From positions 1-25,114 of the forward strand of contig CALLKB010000234.1 in NCBI GenBank assembly GCA_938008575.1: 25,114 nucleotides of DNA, in the 5' to 3' direction. Origin of the DNA: an uncultured Cytophagaceae bacterium. Its GTDB lineage: Bacteria; Bacteroidota; Bacteroidia; Cytophagales; Spirosomataceae. The notes beneath the pieces were generated by a model. It had not been told where the DNA came from. It saw nothing but the letters and a program-made list of their open reading frames with translations, and searched no databases. Made by a program: the position numbers and the translations under genes. Below, one piece after another: positions 1 to 7,491 of this stretch; positions within the stretch are counted from its first letter, which is position 1; each line of letters begins with the position of its first letter.

Positions 1-487
1 CTTCTAAATTAGGCGATTTCAAAAATCCTTCATCCACCATGTGCTGCAATTGCGCCAATAAATGATCATAATAGCCATTCGTATTCAGAATGGAAATAGG
101 CATTTGGTGTAAATCCAATTGCTTCCAGGTCAACATCTCAAACAACTCATCCAAGGTACCAAAACCACCTGGCAAGGCAATTACTCCATCAGCCAGTTCT
201 GCCATTTTCTGCTTCCGACTGTGCATCGTTTCCGTCACATAACATTCCTGAATACCTGTATGCTTCACTTCCCAAGGCTCCATAAACGACGGAATCACCC
301 CAATCACATGACCGCCCAACCGTAAATATTCATCTGCCAAAACGCCCATAATTCCCACACTCCCCGCACCAAAAATCAATTTGCAATCGTGCTTCTTGAA
401 CGCCTGCATTAAGGCTTTGGCTTCTGCTTCGTAAACCGGGTTGTGCCCTTTTGATGAGCCACTATAAACTAAAATTGTTTTAGACAT
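1..487 (-). CDS. LOG-family (TIGR00730) nucleotide phosphoribohydrolase-like protein, partial
   Basis: The family cleaves nucleoside 5'-monophosphates to base and ribose phosphate; plant and some bacterial members make free cytokinins. The visible 162 residues start MSKTILVYSGSS and hold the Rossmann glycine-rich turn FGAGSVGIMG (about 39-48), the MHSRK arginine motif (88-92) and the family signature PGGFGTLDE (106-114), which carries the catalytic Arg/Glu environment and phosphate loop. The C-terminus lies beyond the left edge. The ATG at 485-487 overlaps the stop of the upstream epimerase gene by 8 bases, so translation is probably coupled. It is the third gene of an operon with that epimerase and the GH3-serine hydrolase. 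Physiological substrate is unknown; many bacterial members are loosely annotated as lysine decarboxylases, which is a historical error. Confidence 0.9.
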   Translation of the reverse strand, partial: MSKTILVYSGSSKGHNPVYEAEAKALMQAFKKHDCKLIFGAGSVGIMGVLADEYLRLGGHVIGVIPSFMEPWEVKHTGIQECYVTETMHSRKQKMAELADGVIALPGGFGTLDELFEMLTWKQLDLHQMPISILNTNGYYDHLLAQLQHMVDEGFLKSPNLE

Positions 488-1355
488 GTATAATTTGTGT
501 TAACGCGTCCGCTAGCCGCGTGTAAGTAAACGTAAAATTTAACTCTTTTTGTATTTTCTCCGAAGAAACAAAATTTCCTCCTGTAACTAAAACGGCCATC
601 TCACCCAGTACCAAACGCAATGCCCAAGCCGGAACTTTAGGCCACCAAATCGGTCTGTGATAAGCCGCCGCAATCTGTTTTGTCATCTCTGCATGTGTCA
701 CCGGATTTGGCGACACAGCATTATAAACACCATGTGCATGCTCATCCGTCAGCGCACATGCAAACATTTTGACTAAATCCTGAATATGTATCCACGATTG
801 TCCTTGCGTTCCCTTGCCTAAAATCACGCCGACAAACCAACGAATCGGTCGGGCTAATACGGGGAATATTCCCCCATTCGCACCCAAAACCAAGCCTATG
901 CGCAATTTCACCACACGTAAATCCTGTATTTCATCCACCGCCTTTTCCCAAGCCACCGTACAAGCACTTAAAAAATCGGCGCCCGCCGAAGTATCCTCCT
1001 TACAAAGTACATCCCCAGAATCCGCGCCATAATAACCAATTGCCGAAGCAGACACAAAGGTGTGCACCTGATGATTTCGTGTTTTTAAGGCCTCCGCCAA
1101 CAAGCGAGTAGAGGCCACTCGCGAACGAATCAATTCCTTTTTTCTTGCCTCCGACCAGCGTTTATCGGCAATCCCAGCACCGGCCAAATGTACAATCGCA
1201 TCAATGTCATCCAAAGCATCAGCCGCCAGAAATCTTTTATCAATATCCCAGCCACCTTGGCGTGATAATACACGCGTTTGATGTCCCAGCGCATGCAAAT
1301 ATGTCTGTAGTTCTTGCCCGATAAAACCCGTTCCGCCGGTAATGAGAATACGCAT
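480..1355 (-). CDS. TIGR01777-family NAD(P)-dependent epimerase (YfcH/SulA-like)
   Basis: A 291-residue extended short-chain dehydrogenase of the TIGR01777 group; the exact substrate of this family is not established. The N-terminal dinucleotide-binding loop TGGTGFIG is at residues 6-13, HLAGAGIADKRW at 57-68, and the active-site stretch SASAIGYYG at 102-110 (Ser and Tyr, with no classic YxxxK spacing, as is normal for this subgroup). The last ~55 residues match the DUF1731-type C-terminal segment (APAWALRLVLGE-like: PAWALRLVLGEMA, ending with repeated aromatic/Leu pattern). Length fits the family (about 295-300). Its ATG shares one base with the upstream stop (TAATG at 1353-1357), and its own stop overlaps the LOG gene, so all three genes form a tight operon. 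Confidence 0.93.
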   Translation of the reverse strand: MRILITGGTGFIGQELQTYLHALGHQTRVLSRQGGWDIDKRFLAADALDDIDAIVHLAGAGIADKRWSEARKKELIRSRVASTRLLAEALKTRNHQVHTFVSASAIGYYGADSGDVLCKEDTSAGADFLSACTVAWEKAVDEIQDLRVVKLRIGLVLGANGGIFPVLARPIRWFVGVILGKGTQGQSWIHIQDLVKMFACALTDEHAHGVYNAVSPNPVTHAEMTKQIAAAYHRPIWWPKVPAWALRLVLGEMAVLVTGGNFVSSEKIQKELNFTFTYTRLADALTQIIHV

Positions 1356-4300
1356 TAATTTCCTTTTTTTATCGCCTGGTAAATCACTTCATTAATCCCT
1401 GTGCGGATATTCGCATCAGAAATTTTGCTATTATTTCGGGTTGGGTAAACGCGATTCGACAAGAAAACATAGACCAAATCCTGATTCGGATCTACCCAAG
1501 TATAAGTTCCCGTAAATCCTGAATGGCCAAAGCTCGCCCCGCTCGCAGATGGCGCCGCTGATATGCCTGGTTTCTTACGATCCGGTTTGTCGAAACCAAC
1601 TCCCCGACGGGAATTTTCTTCCACCGAAAGCGGATACGAAGTCCATTGCTTCATCGTCTTCTCCTCGATGAATTGTTGGCCTCCATAATAGCCATTCTGC
1701 AAATACATCTGCATCAATTTCGCTAGGTCATTTGCATTGCCAAACAAGCCTGCATGCCCACTAATACCGTCCAATAATGCTGCACCTTCATCATGCACTT
1801 TGCCATGAATCAAGGTCTTGCGAAATAGCGAATCATATTCAGTTGGGACAATGCGTGCTAACGGAAAATACTTCTCCGCCTGATACACCAAAGTACTCGC
1901 TCCTAAAGGTTTGTAAAAAGCCTCGGAAAGGTAATTTGTCCAGGTTTTACCGGTGATGCGCGGAGCGATTTGGGGCAATAAATAATACGATAAATCCGAG
2001 TATACATATTCTTTTTTCTCCCGCAGTGCCGAGTTTTTAATCGCATCGTTTACTTGCGCGCTGATGCTGCGATGCGCCCAAAGGTTCGGGGCAACTTGAA
2101 TTGGATATTCTTCTGAAGTGGCATATGAAAGCGTTCTCGGCTTCCAACGTGTCACTTCCGACTTAATGTCGACACATGAATCCCACAGGTTTTTCTGTGT
2201 ACGAATGATTTTTTTGATGCGCTCCTCACCTGCCGCTTTCGTCAAATATTTTTCCACAAACGAGTATTGCATATCGTTTTTGGCATAACGCTGATTGAAC
2301 TTTTTACTGTGGACAATCATGTCGGTGCTATCAATGTAATCCTGCCAAAAAGGAATCCATGCCCGCAAGCGCGCTTGATGCGTCAAGACATCCAAATACT
2401 TCAAATCCTTTTTGTTGCTTTGCGCAAATTCCGGAATCAATTCCCCCATGGTCGTTTCCAAGGTAAATTTTCCTTGATCCTGCCATTTCATCAAAGCCGG
2501 AATCGAGGTAGAAATTTTGGTAATAGATGCCAAATCAAAGATATCCGTCTTTTTCAAAGGTTCTTTGGATTCATAAGTTTGAGTACCAAACGCCTTGTGG
2601 TAAATCACCTTGCCTTCTTTGGCAATCAATACCACAACCCCCGGAGCACCTTTGATATCGATCGCTTTTTGTGCCAAAGAATCCACTTGCTTATTCAAAT
2701 ATTTACCCGAAATGCCCACCGCTTCCGGAAGCACATTGTATTGCAAACGGCCCAAACTAGGTGTGATAATCCCCATGCCAGCTGGGTAATCCGCAGACGC
2801 GCTCACCGGCATTTTACCTTCTGCCGCAATTCCACCGAAAATCACGGATGCTGCTGCTTCTTGCTGAGCCACTCCATCCTGATAAGTTAAAACCAAGCCT
2901 CCCAAATTCTTCAAGTTCTCAAAAGACTTCAGGGTAAATGGATTCGCGAAATAAGACAAGATGGTTTTCGGGGTCGCAAAACGCTTCACCAAAGCCTGAA
3001 TCTGCGGTTTAATCGCATAATTATTTGCTGGTCGGTAAGAAATTCCGTGCAAGCCCATCAACACAACATTGTAATTTTTCAAGGCATTTTCCACGCGAGT
3101 AATCGTCGAGTCGGCACTCGTTTCATCCAAATAGAAATGCTCCATTTCGACGTAATTTTGGGCCAATTTCTGGAACTCTGTTGGGAATACCCCACCATAA
3201 TTTGCCTTTCCAATCGCCAGGGTGGCAATTTTCAAGGTATCTAAACGGCGCAGTGGAATTAAGTCAAAGGGGTTTTTAAGAACTGTGGTTGATTTCTCTG
3301 CCAAGCTACGTTTCAACAAATCCGCTTGCAATGGATTGAGTTCGTCAATTAGATTTTTGGTTTCGATCGGTTGGTACTGATCTAAGCCCGCCCAGGCTTT
3401 GGCATTCAAGATGCGGCGAACGCGTTTATCGAGTTCTGCTTCTGTAATTTCGCCTTCTGTTAGGGCTTTTTTGATGGCATTAAATGCGGCAGGGACATCC
3501 ACAAACGTTTCTAAAATATCGTTTCCAGCTAGGAACGCTTTCACGTTCGCTTGGCCTTCCGGGAACATTTTTGTCGCCCCTTTCATGTCCATGGCATCCG
3601 TAAAAACGAGGCCTTCAAATTTCAACGAATCGCGCAACAAACCTGTTACGATAGGCTTAGACATCGTCGAAGCAAGCATGGCTGTTGTGTCCAAGGAAGG
3701 AATGCTTAAATGGCCCACCATGACCCCTTGAAGACCTTTATTGATTAATTCCCGGTAAGGGAAAAGTTCTAAAGAATCTAGTCGATTGCGGCTATGCGTC
3801 AACACGGGAATATCATAATGAGAGTCGACGCCCGTATCTCCATGGCCTGGAAAGTGTTTGGCAGAGGTAATAATTCCACCATTTTGCAGGCCGCGCATAT
3901 AGGCCAAAGACTTAGAGGTTACCGCCTCACGGTTCTCGCCGAAAGAGCGGAAATTAATGACAGGATTGTTCGGGTTATTATTCACGTCGACAACCGGTGC
4001 GTAATTGATATGCACACCCATCCGTTTGCACTGTTGGGCGATTTGAAAACCCATTTTCTCGATGAGCGCATCGTTGCCTTGAATCGCCCCGAGCGTCATT
4101 TGGTAGGGATAACGGACCGTGGAGTCCAAACGCATGTTTAGTCCCCATTCCAAATCCATCCCGATGAACATAGGCACTTTAGACATGGATTGTAGCTTAT
4201 TAACCAAATTCGCCTGATTAGTCGGATAGCCCGCAAACAGCACAAATCCCCCTACATGGTAATTTCTCACGATGTCGTAAAGTCGGGTTGTGTCATACGT

Positions 4301-4474
4301 TGCATTGGTATTTCCACGTGGCATGAGGACCTGGCCTATTTTTTGGTCGACCGACAAGCTTTTCATGACGGAATCTACCCATTTGGATTTGGTATGAGGA
4401 AATAGGTCGGTTTGACTGTATGCGCTTATGCCTGAGGCGATGAAAATGAAGGCAAGTAGAATGCGTTTGATCAT
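1355..4474 (-). CDS. Secreted GH3 beta-N-acetylglucosaminidase (NagZ-like) fused to class-C beta-lactamase-type serine hydrolase
   Basis: A 1039-residue two-enzyme fusion. Residues 1-21 are a signal peptide (MIKRILLAFIFIASGISAYS), so it acts in the periplasm or envelope. The GH3 N-terminal barrel (about 35-370) carries the NagZ-type loop KHFPGHGDTGVDSH (206-219, catalytic Asp/His pair) and the nucleophile region FTDAMDM (Asp293). A GH3 C-terminal-like domain follows (about 390-560). The beta-lactamase/transpeptidase-like domain (about 585-1035) has SITK (Ser650, Lys653), YSD (Tyr825) in place of YxN, and HSG (984-986). NagZ-type enzymes remove GlcNAc from peptidoglycan fragments, so muropeptide trimming is the likely role; the serine hydrolase could be a D,D-peptidase or esterase (inference). 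It is first in an operon with the two downstream genes and divergent from tpiA. Confidence 0.93.
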   Translation of the reverse strand: MIKRILLAFIFIASGISAYSQTDLFPHTKSKWVDSVMKSLSVDQKIGQVLMPRGNTNATYDTTRLYDIVRNYHVGGFVLFAGYPTNQANLVNKLQSMSKVPMFIGMDLEWGLNMRLDSTVRYPYQMTLGAIQGNDALIEKMGFQIAQQCKRMGVHINYAPVVDVNNNPNNPVINFRSFGENREAVTSKSLAYMRGLQNGGIITSAKHFPGHGDTGVDSHYDIPVLTHSRNRLDSLELFPYRELINKGLQGVMVGHLSIPSLDTTAMLASTMSKPIVTGLLRDSLKFEGLVFTDAMDMKGATKMFPEGQANVKAFLAGNDILETFVDVPAAFNAIKKALTEGEITEAELDKRVRRILNAKAWAGLDQYQPIETKNLIDELNPLQADLLKRSLAEKSTTVLKNPFDLIPLRRLDTLKIATLAIGKANYGGVFPTEFQKLAQNYVEMEHFYLDETSADSTITRVENALKNYNVVLMGLHGISYRPANNYAIKPQIQALVKRFATPKTILSYFANPFTLKSFENLKNLGGLVLTYQDGVAQQEAAASVIFGGIAAEGKMPVSASADYPAGMGIITPSLGRLQYNVLPEAVGISGKYLNKQVDSLAQKAIDIKGAPGVVVLIAKEGKVIYHKAFGTQTYESKEPLKKTDIFDLASITKISTSIPALMKWQDQGKFTLETTMGELIPEFAQSNKKDLKYLDVLTHQARLRAWIPFWQDYIDSTDMIVHSKKFNQRYAKNDMQYSFVEKYLTKAAGEERIKKIIRTQKNLWDSCVDIKSEVTRWKPRTLSYATSEEYPIQVAPNLWAHRSISAQVNDAIKNSALREKKEYVYSDLSYYLLPQIAPRITGKTWTNYLSEAFYKPLGASTLVYQAEKYFPLARIVPTEYDSLFRKTLIHGKVHDEGAALLDGISGHAGLFGNANDLAKLMQMYLQNGYYGGQQFIEEKTMKQWTSYPLSVEENSRRGVGFDKPDRKKPGISAAPSASGASFGHSGFTGTYTWVDPNQDLVYVFLSNRVYPTRNNSKISDANIRTGINEVIYQAIKKGN

Positions 4475-4533
4475 GTGTAAAAAGAGGTAATGGATTGTGA
4501 AAATACGGAATCTTTGCGATTTTATTGCTTGGA

Positions 4534-4565
4534 TTTTCGTAAGCGGGAAAGGAATTGTATTTTTG
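4534..4565 (+). promoter_or_regulatory. Candidate tpiA promoter (Bacteroidota type)
   Basis: TATTTTTG at 4558-4565 fits the Bacteroidota -7 consensus TAnnTTTG exactly and lies 20 bases before the tpiA ATG. A weak -33 match (TTTC, 4534-4537) is 20 bases upstream. It lies in the 111-bp divergent gap shared with the GH3-serine hydrolase gene, for which only a poor -7 match (TATTTTCA) is visible. Confidence 0.5.
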
Positions 4566-4585
4566 GAGCTTAATTAGATGAACGT

Positions 4586-5347
4586 ATGAGAAAAAAAATT
4601 GTTGCTGGAAACTGGAAAATGAATAAGACGGCTGCTGAGGCATTCGTTTTGGCTACTGAGGTAGCGCAATTAGTGAAGTCGGAGGTTCCGGCGGATGTAC
4701 AAGTGATTATGGCGACGCCAGCCTTGTATTTGACAGGTGTTTCTCAGGTGATTGAGGGCATTGATAATTTGGCTGTTGCGGCACAAAACTGCCACGAAAA
4801 AGCATCAGGAGCGTATACAGGGGAGATTTCGGCGGTGCAATTGGCATCTGCTGCGATTCCGTATGTATTGATTGGACACTCGGAGCGTCGTGAATATTTC
4901 GCGGAGTCGAATGAACAATTAGCTGCCAAAGTAGATGCAGCATTAGCGAATGGAATCACACCGATTTTCTGTTGCGGAGAGAGTTTAGCTTTGCGTGAAG
5001 GCGGTGAGTTTTTGGCTTATGTAGCGGATCAATTAACAGCGAGTTTATTTCACTTATCGGCTGAGGAGTTCGGTAAAGTGGTGATTGCATATGAGCCTAT
5101 TTGGGCGATTGGAACGGGTTTGACGGCTTCGGCTGAGCAAGCGCAGGAAATGCATGCACATTTACGTGTTCACATTGCTGCCAAATACGGCGCAACGGTA
5201 GCAGATAATTGTTCGATTTTATATGGTGGATCTTGCAATGCGAAAAACGCACAAGAGATTTTCGCAGGTCCGGATGTGGATGGCGGATTGATCGGTGGTG
5301 CTTCGTTGATCGCGGCGGATTTCATTACGATAGCGAAGTCGTTTTAA
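4586..5347 (+). CDS. tpiA: Triosephosphate isomerase
   Basis: Interconverts dihydroxyacetone phosphate and glyceraldehyde 3-phosphate in cytosolic glycolysis and gluconeogenesis. The 253-residue protein starts MRKKIVAGNWKMNKT, with the substrate-binding Asn9 and Lys11; the electrophile His98 is in IGHSERRE (96-103), the catalytic base Glu170 in AYEPIWAIGTG (168-178), and the phosphate loop GG(A)SL is near 237-241. Full length with every catalytic residue present. The ATG at 4586 is the only sensible start. It is divergent from the GH3-serine hydrolase gene and followed by a GC-rich palindrome, then the HAD gene on the same strand. Confidence 0.98.
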   Translation: MRKKIVAGNWKMNKTAAEAFVLATEVAQLVKSEVPADVQVIMATPALYLTGVSQVIEGIDNLAVAAQNCHEKASGAYTGEISAVQLASAAIPYVLIGHSERREYFAESNEQLAAKVDAALANGITPIFCCGESLALREGGEFLAYVADQLTASLFHLSAEEFGKVVIAYEPIWAIGTGLTASAEQAQEMHAHLRVHIAAKYGATVADNCSILYGGSCNAKNAQEIFAGPDVDGGLIGGASLIAADFITIAKSF

Positions 5348-5363
5348 TTTTGTTTGGCGGGTA

Positions 5364-5397
5364 AACGCTGCCGGGGTCTTCAGACCCCGGCAGCGTT
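5364..5397. repeat. GC-rich palindrome, copy 1 (REP-like)
   Basis: Arms AACGCTGCCGGGGTC (5364-5378) and its exact reverse complement (5383-5397) enclose a TTCA loop, giving a 15-bp perfect stem. It lies 16 bases after the tpiA stop and 40 before the HAD start. No T-run follows on either side, so it is not a standard intrinsic terminator although it may stop or protect transcripts. A near-identical palindrome is at 6262-6294. Confidence 0.9.
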
Positions 5398-5437
5398 ACT
5401 CCTCCGAACGTTTTATAGTCGAAAAAAGTATATCAGT

Positions 5438-6115
5438 ATGTTGGTAATCGCATTTGATGCAGATGACACGCTTTGGGTAAATGAACCCTATTTTCGTGAA
5501 AGCGAAGAGACCTTTGCTGCCTTGTTTGAGGACTATTTACCGATGCATCAAACCCAACAAGAATTGTTTAAAACCGAGATGGACAACCTGGCGCTTTATG
5601 GCTATGGGGTAAAAGGTTTTATGCTATCCATGATTGAAACAGCCATTCGAATTACGGGTGGAAATTTATCCGCTGAAGGTACAGATCGAATCTTGGAAAT
5701 AGGGAAAGAACTACTCGAAAGACCCATTGAAATCCTTCCGCATGTAGAGACTGTTTTAGAGGCGCTGTCAACAAAATACCGCCTTGTGGTTGCTACCAAA
5801 GGTGATTTGCTCGATCAAGAGCGAAAATTAAAAAAGTCGGGGCTCGCCAAATATTTCCATCACATTGAAATCATGTCGGACAAAAAGCCGGAAGATTATC
5901 AAAAATTAATTCGTCATTTAGACATTGCTCCGGAGCAGTTTTTTATGATTGGAAACTCGTTGAAATCCGATATTTTACCTGTCTTGGAATTAGGGGGACA
6001 TGGTGTTCATATACCCTTTCATACGACCTGGGCACATGAAATGGTGAGCCATCCGGTGGAACATGTGAACTTCCGCGAGATCGAACAATTGGACGAGGTT
6101 CTCTCATTTTTATAA
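5438..6115 (+). CDS. HAD-superfamily hydrolase (probable phosphatase)
   Basis: A 225-residue cytosolic HAD-fold hydrolase, likely a phosphatase of unknown substrate. Motif I DADDTLW has nucleophile Asp7 and acid/base Asp9; motif II Thr120 is in VVATKGD; motif III is the lysine pair in SDKKPEDY (147-154); motif IV is GNSLKSD with Asp178. A helical cap fills residues ~15-100, so it is a C1-cap type similar to phosphoglycolate phosphatase or YjjG-like nucleotidases. An open reading frame runs 28 codons further upstream, to 5354, but that stretch is made of the palindrome and shows no conservation-like composition. The start at 5438 is preceded by an A-rich ribosome-binding region (GAAAAAAG) and begins directly at motif I. 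It is flanked by the two GC-rich palindromes. Confidence 0.9.
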   Translation: MLVIAFDADDTLWVNEPYFRESEETFAALFEDYLPMHQTQQELFKTEMDNLALYGYGVKGFMLSMIETAIRITGGNLSAEGTDRILEIGKELLERPIEILPHVETVLEALSTKYRLVVATKGDLLDQERKLKKSGLAKYFHHIEIMSDKKPEDYQKLIRHLDIAPEQFFMIGNSLKSDILPVLELGGHGVHIPFHTTWAHEMVSHPVEHVNFREIEQLDEVLSFL

Positions 6116-6163
6116 TTAGAAAATTTTAAGGGATTGGGGTAGGCAGTTTATCAACATCTTGAT

Positions 6164-6182
6164 AATAATGAGAATCATTATG
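6164..6182. promoter_or_regulatory. Fur-box-like inverted repeat
   Basis: The 19 bases match the Escherichia coli Fur consensus at 16 positions (mismatches at 1, 9 and 19). The core is a perfect 7-bp inverted repeat, ATAATGA (6165-6171) and TCATTAT (6175-6181). It is between the 3' ends of the HAD and Nfu genes, so no annotated gene starts beside it. Whether it works as an iron-regulated operator, possibly of a small RNA, or is a chance or relic site is not decided by the sequence. Confidence 0.45.
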
Positions 6183-6261
6183 CCATTTAAGCAGCCTGGA
6201 GGCGGGAAATAATCAGTTTGTTTAGCAGAAAGGTTATTCCGGTAAGTGGGGGTGAAAAGGT

Positions 6262-6294
6262 GACGCTGCCGGGGTCTGTGACCCCGGCAGCGTC
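6262..6294. repeat. GC-rich palindrome, copy 2 (REP-like)
   Basis: GACGCTGCCGGGGTC (6262-6276) pairs perfectly with 6280-6294 around a TGT loop. Fourteen of 15 stem positions per arm equal copy 1 at 5364-5397; the outermost pair has changed from A-T to G-C while staying paired, and the loop differs. It lies 49 bases past the Nfu stop on that gene's downstream side. On the minus strand it is followed by CACCTTTTC, a poor T-run. Confidence 0.88.
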
Positions 6295-6343
6295 TACACC
6301 GCTTCAACGCTCAAGCCAGAGCTATATTGTCCAATAAACTTAT

Positions 6344-6937
6344 TTAAACGCCCTCTGCGACAACTTCTTTGACCGAAGGTACCATTCGGGTCATCAAGGT
6401 TTCAATACCGGCCTTAAGCGTCATTTGAGATGATGGGCATCCAGAGCAAGAACCTTGCAATAAAACTTTCATTTGACCTGTTGATTCATCAAATGAATGA
6501 AACGTGATAGCACCCCCATCTGATTCAACTGCAGGCTTCACATACTCCTCTAAAACTTGTTTGATTTGGATGATAATCTCAGAATCCGAAGAATCCCCCT
6601 CTGCCGCAAATTCAGACGCAGGCAACGAGAATACAGGCTGTTTCTCCGCGAAATATTTCTTCAAGTATTGCTTAATCCCAAACAATTCATCCTCCCAGGC
6701 TGCATTTTCCGTCTTCGTTAACGTGATAAAATTATTCGTGATAAACACCCGACGAACAAATTCAAAGCCAAATAATGCTACCGCTAAAGGCGAGTTTTTC
6801 TCTTTGGTCAATCCATCTGCTGGTTGGGTATAGTCAAATGACATGCCCTCCGGCAATAATTCCACATTAAAAACGAATTTCATCGAATGCGGATTGGGGG
6901 TAGATTCTGTATAAATGGTAACTGTCGAGGTAAGCAT
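6344..6937 (-). CDS. Nfu/NifU-type iron-sulfur cluster carrier
   Basis: Carries iron-sulfur clusters from the assembly machinery to target proteins in the cytosol. The 197 residues have an Nfu N-terminal domain (about 5-95, with the STPNPHSMKF hallmark at 12-21) and a NifU C-terminal domain (about 118-195) with the cluster ligands Cys164 and Cys167 in GSCSGCPSSQMTLK. A linker rich in Ala, Glu and Ser joins them. This is the NFU1-like two-domain arrangement, not the A-type/NifU fusion of enterobacterial NfuA. The gene follows the rpmA terminator, so it is likely transcribed on its own; a perfect 10-bp palindrome (ATTGGCCAAT, 6967-6976) lies 29 bases before the ATG. A Fur-like site lies beyond its 3' end. 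Confidence 0.94.
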   Translation of the reverse strand: MLTSTVTIYTESTPNPHSMKFVFNVELLPEGMSFDYTQPADGLTKEKNSPLAVALFGFEFVRRVFITNNFITLTKTENAAWEDELFGIKQYLKKYFAEKQPVFSLPASEFAAEGDSSDSEIIIQIKQVLEEYVKPAVESDGGAITFHSFDESTGQMKVLLQGSCSGCPSSQMTLKAGIETLMTRMVPSVKEVVAEGV

Positions 6938-6989
6938 AAAATGTAGTTATAGTCCCTAAACCACCGATTGGCCAATAAGGTTTCGTAAA

Positions 6990-7021
6990 ATAAAAAAAAC
7001 CTGACACTTTCATGTCAGGTT
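6990..7021 (-). terminator. Intrinsic terminator of rplU-rpmA
   Basis: Read on the minus strand, AACCTGACA (7021-7013) pairs with TGTCAGGTT (7006-6998) around a 6-base loop, and eight T residues (6999-6992) follow. It begins 21 bases past the rpmA stop and separates the ribosomal operon from the Nfu gene. Confidence 0.92.
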
Positions 7022-7042
7022 CTCTCTGAAATTTGCAATTGA

Positions 7043-7453
7043 TTACTCAGCTGCAGCTTCTTTTTTCTTAGCAGGCGCTTTCTTTGCTTTTGGAGCTGCT
7101 TCTACCGCAACCTCAGCTACTGGAGCCGCCTCCACTGCTGGAGCTGCTTTTTTCGCTGGAGCTTTCTTCGCTACAGGTGCCGCTGGTGCTGCCGCTGCCA
7201 CTGCTGGCAATACGTGCACAAATGAACGACCTTTAAATCCTTTTTTGAATGCTACTACACCATCCGCTAAAGCAAATAATGTATGATCTTTTCCAAGACC
7301 AACATTTTCACCTGGGTTGTGCGCTGTTCCACGTTGACGAACAATGATGTTCCCCGCGATAACTGCTTGGCCTCCAAATAACTTAACGCCTAAGCGTTTA
7401 CTATGTGACTCGCGCCCGTTTTTCGACGATCCGGCGCCTTTCTTATGTGCCAT
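7043..7453 (-). CDS. rpmA: 50S ribosomal protein L27 with C-terminal Ala/Lys extension
   Basis: L27 sits at the peptidyl-transferase centre. Residues 1-84 are the conserved protein, starting [16 protein letters not shown], so the N-terminus is the mature form and needs no processing of the Firmicutes kind. The total is 136 residues against the usual ~85: residues ~85-136 are low-complexity Ala/Pro/Val/Lys, with [12 protein letters not shown] and EAAP repeats, and a net positive charge. The gene is 38 bases downstream of rplU and is followed by a strong intrinsic terminator. Confidence 0.98.
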   Translation of the reverse strand: MAHKKGAGSSKNGRESHSKRLGVKLFGGQAVIAGNIIVRQRGTAHNPGENVGLGKDHTLFALADGVVAFKKGFKGRSFVHVLPAVAAAAPAAPVAKKAPAKKAAPAVEAAPVAEVAVEAAPKAKKAPAKKKEAAAE

Positions 7454-7491
7454 GTTTTTTTATTTTATGCGTATTAAACGCTAATTTTCAA

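Noticed and set aside
2267..2890. Open frame of 207 codons on the plus strand within the GH3-serine hydrolase gene
   Set aside because: Antisense shadow of a strongly supported gene; its Phe/His/Arg/Asn-rich composition fits no family and it has no promoter or ribosome site.
5354..5437. 28-codon N-terminal extension of the HAD protein
   Set aside because: It is read through the GC-rich palindrome; the conserved HAD motif I starts right after the ATG at 5438, which has an A-rich upstream stretch.
5348..5437. Intrinsic terminator for tpiA
   Set aside because: The hairpin is strong, but no T-run follows on the plus strand; recorded as a repeat instead.
6180..6212. Ten-codon open frame (MPFKQPGGGK) overlapping the Fur-like site
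   Set aside because: Too short, no ribosome site, and a chance occurrence is likely.
6183..6260. Possible cobalamin riboswitch fragment (GCCTGGAGGCGGGAAA, AAGTGGGGGTG)
   Set aside because: The B12-box sequence and the expected helices are not present, and no downstream vitamin B12 gene follows.
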